64,000 nt of DNA from positions 10,983,201-11,047,200 of the forward strand of contig JABAKD010000013.1 of assembly GCA_012845835.1 (NCBI GenBank), written 5' to 3'. A model generated the notes under the pieces. The model made no database searches, was not told the DNA's origin, and was given only the letters and a program-made list of their open reading frames with translations. Source of the stretch: Undaria pinnatifida. Taxonomy: Eukaryota; Sar; Phaeophyceae; Laminariales; Alariaceae. Each line of letters opens with the position of its first letter. Position 1 is the first letter of the stretch. Shown here piece by piece: positions 59,526 through 64,000 of this stretch. A program made the translations under genes and the position numbers.

Positions 59526-60084
59526 CTGGTACATTATGTGATCCCCCAGCTCCGATTCCAACTGCACACGTAGCTTTTCCGCGAAAAATCGGTGCATTAT
59601 TAATGTACGTGACCGTCAGAGAGGTCAGTCGGAACAGCCAATGCAACAAGCATATAGGTATGGAGAGGGGAGGAGAGGAGAGGGTGTTTGGTTGGACAAA
59701 CGAGCGCCCCGGCAGCGAGAAACACGCGAGCTGGCGTATTTTAGGGTTGGGGGGTCCATCGTTCATCAGCAAACAAGCGGAGCAACGCTGCTGCTTCGCT
59801 GCTTCGAAAGCAGAAGCGACAAACACAGGCTTCGGTGGTAGATATATACCTTTCTTTGGTCTTGAGGCTCCCCCCGCTCGAGGAGCTCCCTTTTTTGCCC
59901 TTCTGAGGTGAAAACTGTTTTCTTGAGGAAACCGAAAGTGCAGCCCGATGAATGAGTGAGAAGCAATTTCCCTCGCCGAGGTATTTTTACTTTCATGTGC
60001 CATCCGGCAATGCACAGGCGGCGTTGTCAGTGTCGGCAGCCAAGCAAGGCCTACGAACAAAAAAAAGATCAGGCTGCGAAAAAA

Positions 60085-60185
60085 CAGGAGTGACCTACCT
60101 TCTCCGGCGATTTTGGCTTAAGGAGCTCCACCGTCATTCGAAAATAACATTATTCAAGCCAAAAAAAAAAAGGTGCTACCCTTAG
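60085..60185. mobile_element. Partial MITE-like element
   Basis: Matches one end of the family (TGACCTAC, CGATTTTGGCTTAAGGAGCT, GTCATTCGAAAA). Confidence 0.5.
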
Positions 60186-60523
60186 ACGGCAGGGGGTGCG
60201 GCAGAAAGGTCCTGAGCTCCTCGTATGAGGAGCTAGCTGAATATCTCACCCACCCGATACTACATGACTTCGAAGGCATTCGCTCGCACAACCCCGACCA
60301 AGCTTCTATGCCTTAGTCCTTGACGATAAAAATAAATGTGCTCGTGAAATTACTTGGCTCCATACAGAATACAACCGGTAGTTCCTCGCTTAGGGAGCTC
60401 AATCGGCCAGGAACGTTCCTCGGAACGTTTTGGCCGCAAAAAGTGCAACTCCTACCTACCGTGGGATGACTCTTCTAATATCGTAGCACCCACCGAGGGG
60501 GCGAAGAAAGAATATGTCCGACG

Positions 60524-60776
60524 GTTACTACGATAGGAGGTATACCGCTTTTCGGCGAAAACAGTTCCTGAACAACTGGGGCTCCTTCACCCCAAAATTG
60601 TCGAAACAAGGCCAACATTTTTTCACTGCGTTTGGGTTGTATACCTGGGCCACGGGGTTGCTCATCGGGTTTTGCATTTGATTTGTTTTCTCGATTTTTT
60701 GTGCTTGGGTGAGGTATGGAGCTCCTCAAATTGCATGTCTCACAAAAAAAATCGGTGAACCTCTATCGTGGCATGT
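60524..60776. mobile_element. MITE-like element, copy C
   Basis: Termini TACTACGATAGGAGGTATAC and GAACCTCTATCGTGGCA; interior CTGGGGCTCCTTCACCCCAA. Confidence 0.7.
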
Positions 60777-61091
60777 ATTCGGCCCGGGGAAAAAAAAAAA
60801 AAGCGGGCCCGATTCTCCCGTTCCCCGGGCCAAACACGCCCCCGTGAAGGTGGTCAAACTTCCATATTTTCGAAATTCAAAAATCATTTTCTTGTGTATA
60901 AGAGTTGGCGTTACTAGAGCCTTGATTCCGCTTTTTCAACGCACTTCCCCGCCCCTCCCCCCCCCCCATTTTTCAAATCTTTCAAATGAAAGTTGTTGGC
61001 CGGGGTAGAGGTCTCGCCGATTTGAGGAGCCTCAGGGATAATATCACAGGCTACTCCACAACCCGTCATAGAATGCTTCAATGGTGGACCA

Positions 61092-61355
61092 ATGCTACGA
61101 TAGAGGTATACCTTTTTTTGGCTATTTTGGTTTCTGAATGACGGGGCTCCTTAACCCAAAATCGTCGGAAAATACGCCCCATTTATTGTTTTTTCATGAT
61201 CCTCGTTGTATACCTAGAGGCCATATGGTATTTTTTTATGCGGTAGCAGTTTTATTCTTCTCCAAATCAGTTTTTGCCTTCAAGAGGTCTTGAGCTCCCA
61301 AATTGAGGGGTAGTACTAAGAAAAACAAGTGGTGCACCTCTATCGTGGCACGCGT
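61092..61355. mobile_element. MITE-like element, copy D
   Basis: Termini TGCTACGATAGAGGTATACC and GCACCTCTATCGTGGCACGC. AATGCTTCAATGGTG flanks both sides (61073-61087 and 61358-61372), which may be a long target duplication or a pre-existing repeat. Confidence 0.8.
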
Positions 61356-61706
61356 CAATGCTTCAATGGTGTAAGAAAGAGTTATCCCACGGGGTAGGGG
61401 AGTCGTTCTACGGCAGCTCCTCCAAACTTTTCTTTTTGAACGAAATCGCCGCCGGTTTTGTAAACCAGCATCCGGCCACCGTGTGCCTCCTGAACTACGG
61501 TGCCTCTTGCCACCCCGACGTCATCGTTCGATAGCCCCTTTGGCAAACAAAGAAGTACGTGAAGAGTTTTTCTTCGTCGCATCCTTCCTCGTGTCGAGCA
61601 GCAGGCATGAAACATTCTTCGTTAAAGAAAATCACTGTATGTTTTTTTGGGGGGGGCCTATCATGGAATCAGCCTGGGGGTGCCATTTTTTTTTGCCGGT
61701 TGAGAC

Positions 61707-62020
61707 GCGCGCTGCGATAGAGGTGCACACCACATTTTTTTTCTTTAAGGTTCCTTGCTTTGGGAGCTCAAGACATGCCCTTCTTAACCCGAAAAACTGG
61801 TTTGATCCCGGATGAAAAACAAACCTGCTTTATTGCGGATTCAAAATCCCATGGACCCTCTAGGTATATATACAACGAGAATATCATGGGGAAGATTTTT
61901 TTTTTTGTTTTTCCCCCGACTATTTTTCCCGACGATTGTTGGGCAAAGGAGCCCCGTCATTCAGAAGCCATTTTAGCCAAAAAAAGGTATACCTTAATAC
62001 CTCTATCGGTAGCACGCGTA
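61707..62020. mobile_element. MITE-like element, copy E (inverted)
   Basis: Termini GCGCTGCGATAGAGGTGCAC and ACCTCTATCGGTAGCACGCG; the interior is in the opposite orientation to copy D (CAAAGGAGCCCCGTCATTCA). Confidence 0.75.
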
Positions 62021-62500
62021 TTATAACACCTCGAAAGGTGAGGAAAAGACCGGTTAGTCTTGATACTTTCACGAGTATACATTTTGATTTAGGACCAGCG
62101 CGTCCCTGGTAGAAGTGCTGGCCGGATTGCGCGATGGAACGCCTTCGAAGTCATGTAGTGTCGGGTGAGAATTTGACAGATATCCTCATGTTCATGGAGC
62201 TCAGAAAATTCTTAGAATCTGCTGCACCGCTTACCGTGGGATGACTTATAGGCAAAGCTGCAAACTCGTTTGGGCTGGTCGGTGCTACTTTGCGCGGTGG
62301 CTGGCTAAACGTAAGGTTTTGTTTACTTTTGACTAAAGCTACGTACGGCAGGAGGGTCATTTGAGCTTTGTTTCTTCAGTGGCTCGGTGTCACTGCCGCG
62401 AGTGACCCCCCTGTTCCTCGCGGTCATAGGCGTTCGTGCTGATTTAATTTTTCGTAGTGAATCCTCAATGGGGTGGTTAGCTACGTTGCGCCAAACTAAC

Positions 62501-62757
62501 GACGCGTGCTACGATAGAGGTGCACCGCATTTTTTCTTAATGCTACCCCTCACTTTAGGAGGAGGTTAAGACCTCTCCCAAAAAACTGATTTATTTGGAG
62601 AAAAATAAAACTGCTCCCGGATGAAAAATGCCATGGCCTAGTTACACAACGAAAATCATGCAAAAAAAAATGACCTATTTTCCGACGATTTTGGGTTAAG
62701 GAGCCGCGTCAGTCAGAAAAAAATTCAGAAGGAAAGTGATAACTCTATCGTAGCTTT
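62501..62757. mobile_element. MITE-like element, copy F (inverted)
   Basis: Termini GACGCGTGCTACGATAGAGG and AACTCTATCGTAGC; interior CGATTTTGGGTTAAGGAGCC. Confidence 0.75.
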
Positions 62758-63040
62758 GGTCTAACTACGTAACGTGTTCTGGTCCGTGAGGTACAGAGTC
62801 ACTCGTGCGAGTATGATAGCTCAGACCCGGCCGTGAAAAAGGGGGGCGTATTAGCATGCCCCCTACCGTACTATTTTCAAGAGCGTGCTTCTGTTATGTC
62901 GTACCTGGAACCGCTCGTAGAAACGCCTGCCTGTCTTCCCCCCGTTGCACTTGCGATGCCTCCGAGATTTCAAGCTAACTCAGAAAGCGCTCACTATGAG
63001 GTGGGTTGGACAAAAAATCTCTCACTACGACGGCTGTAGT

Positions 63041-63175
63041 TGATCAACATTTCGGTTGTTTCAATTCGCCTCCCTGACCCCCTCTCTCCGCCCCCCTCCT
63101 GCCCTCATCTCTCACGTTTTCGCGATGTTTCTTGTTCAGGGGGCGCAGCGCTGCGCCGGAAACTTACAATAGTTG
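63041..63175 (-). repeat. Echo of the right-edge gene exon end and flank
   Basis: Shares CATTTCGGTTGTTTCA, a C-rich tract, and TCTTGTTCAGGG with 63750-63850. On the minus strand it repeats the CCCTGAACAAG coding end. Offset is about 700 bp, same orientation. Confidence 0.65.
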
Positions 63176-63420
63176 ACACTGAAAAAATACAACAACAAAA
63201 AACGCTTCATCGCTGTGTTGGAGAAAAAAATGCACTACGTTAGCTGACATTCGAAAAGAACAACGAAAAAAAGCGGTGGAAAAGTACAGCAACAATTGAC
63301 ATTGAGAAAAAAGAAACACTCATTGAGCGCTGGGTCGGATTTTGTTTTCACACTAGTTGATGTTGACATAAGACAAAAAGAACGCTCATTAAGCACTGTG
63401 TTGGAAAATTGCACACCTCG
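63175..63420. repeat. Degenerate ~75-bp tandem repeat
   Basis: TTGACA(C/T)TGA, AAAAGAA-rich and GCTCATT(A/G)AGC, GTGTTGGA pieces recur three times. Confidence 0.6.
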
Positions 63421-63655
63421 GATAGACCATGAACTAGATCATCTACAGATCATCTGCAGTAGATCATGTATCTGCCGTGATGAGATGTTTTGCAGGATCT
63501 GTATATGTGGAGTATTTATCCAACTCCGGAAGCAGTTGTTAGATCATGCAGATCGTACGTCTCCCACCCGGTAACATGAGCTACACCATAACAGATCTTC
63601 CTTGAAAGATCTAGATCATCAAGTGGGGATTGGTGAGATCTATCCGCCCGACGAA
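63420..63655. repeat. GATC-rich dispersed repeat, copy 3
   Basis: Colinear with 13235-13445: GACCATGAACTAGATCATCT, CTGCCGTGATGAGATGTT, TCTCCCACCCGGTAACATGA, GAAAGATCTAGATCATCA, GTGGGGAT. Confidence 0.75.
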
Positions 63656-63768
63656 TAGAAAATTATGAGCTCGTCGACGTCGGAAAAATAAAGAACGAAG
63701 GCGCGCAGCGCTGCGTTGCAAAAAAAAAACTGCAACAATAATTATTGCTGATTCACATTTCGGTTGTT

Positions 63769-64000
63769 TCACTTCGCCCCCCTGCCCCCCCCTCTCCCCT
63801 TTCCCCTCCCGCCCCCCTCCCTGGCGTTCTTGCGCTGAATCTTGTTCAGGGTGCGTCCCTTGAGTTCTTCCCTCGTTAAAGGTCGTGCGTCGTCGTCGTC
63901 GCTTCCGCTGTCTTCTGATGACGAAAAGTCTTCCAATTTCGGCGGATTTACATGAAGTACCTCCTGTTTCGTTTTTGCGAGGAAAGCGGTGGGGGAGGGT
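63769..64000 (-). CDS. C-terminal exon of an unrecognised acidic/basic protein (partial)
   Basis: This frame is open from the right edge of the window to TGA at 63771-63769 (76 codons). It reads AKTKQEVLHVNPPKLEDF, then an acidic SSSEDSGSDDDDARP, then a basic PLTREELKGRTLNKIQRKN, then a Gly/Arg tail. Acidic Ser/Asp runs next to Lys/Arg helices are common in nucleolar and chromatin proteins, so a nuclear protein is likely, but I cannot name it. The Gly-rich tail comes from a C-rich stretch on the plus strand and may be intron rather than coding. A degenerate copy of the RTLNKIQRK end and its flank lies at 63041-63175. The 5' part is outside the window. Confidence 0.45.
   Translation of the reverse strand, partial: PSPTAFLAKTKQEVLHVNPPKLEDFSSSEDSGSDDDDARPLTREELKGRTLNKIQRKNAREGGGRGKGRGGGRGAK

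Overview
The window looks like nuclear DNA from an intron-rich, complex-genome alga. A brown alga (Ectocarpus-like stramenopile) is my best guess, but this is inference. Reasons: genes are split into many short exons (50-400 bp) joined by long GT-AG introns, mostly 0.3-4 kb and one of 10.6 kb; neighbouring genes largely alternate strands and start divergently; exons are GC3-rich; and the rest is packed with microsatellites, minisatellites, fold-back hairpins and MITE-like elements. There are no operons, Shine-Dalgarno sites or bacterial genes. Most long simple ORFs are artefacts of low-complexity DNA. The real exons were found by reading splice sites, phases and protein motifs, and many exons are too short to appear as stand-alone ORFs.

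Layout. (1) Minus strand, 22609 to 3668: an LSM14/Scd6/Trailer-hitch type mRNP protein in eight exons, with an LSm domain, poly-Q, DFDF box, FFD box, TFG box and RGG tail. Its first intron is about 10.6 kb and holds an array of hairpin-forming repeats. (2) Plus strand, 23074-34325: the mitochondrial Rieske iron-sulfur subunit of the cytochrome bc1 complex, seven exons, 245 aa, starting 464 bp from LSM14 in a head-to-head arrangement. (3) Minus strand, 42633 to 37496: an AlkB-family 2-oxoglutarate/Fe(II) dioxygenase of the plant type; five exons are located and the middle is unresolved. (4) Plus strand, 43149-44173: an unrecognised protein of about 204 aa with a hydrophobic N-terminus, divergent from AlkB. 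(5) Plus strand, 46940-52395: a START lipid-transfer-domain protein, seven exons, about 292 aa. (6) Plus strand, about 56200-56854: two exon-like segments, one carrying an in-frame TAG. (7) Right edge, minus strand: the C-terminal exon of an unrecognised acidic/basic, probably nuclear, protein. A possibly decayed coding stretch lies at the left edge (1-560).

The genes do not form an obvious pathway; they are housekeeping genes for mRNA storage and decay, respiration, nucleic-acid demethylation and lipid transfer. The most striking pattern is recurrent 'exon echoes': degenerate copies of an exon edge and its flanking intron sequence lie inside the adjacent intron or flank in four different genes, including a fossil copy of the Rieske cluster-binding exon that has lost a conserved cysteine. 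Several families of hairpins, TIR elements and tandem arrays fill the introns and the 58-63 kb region.
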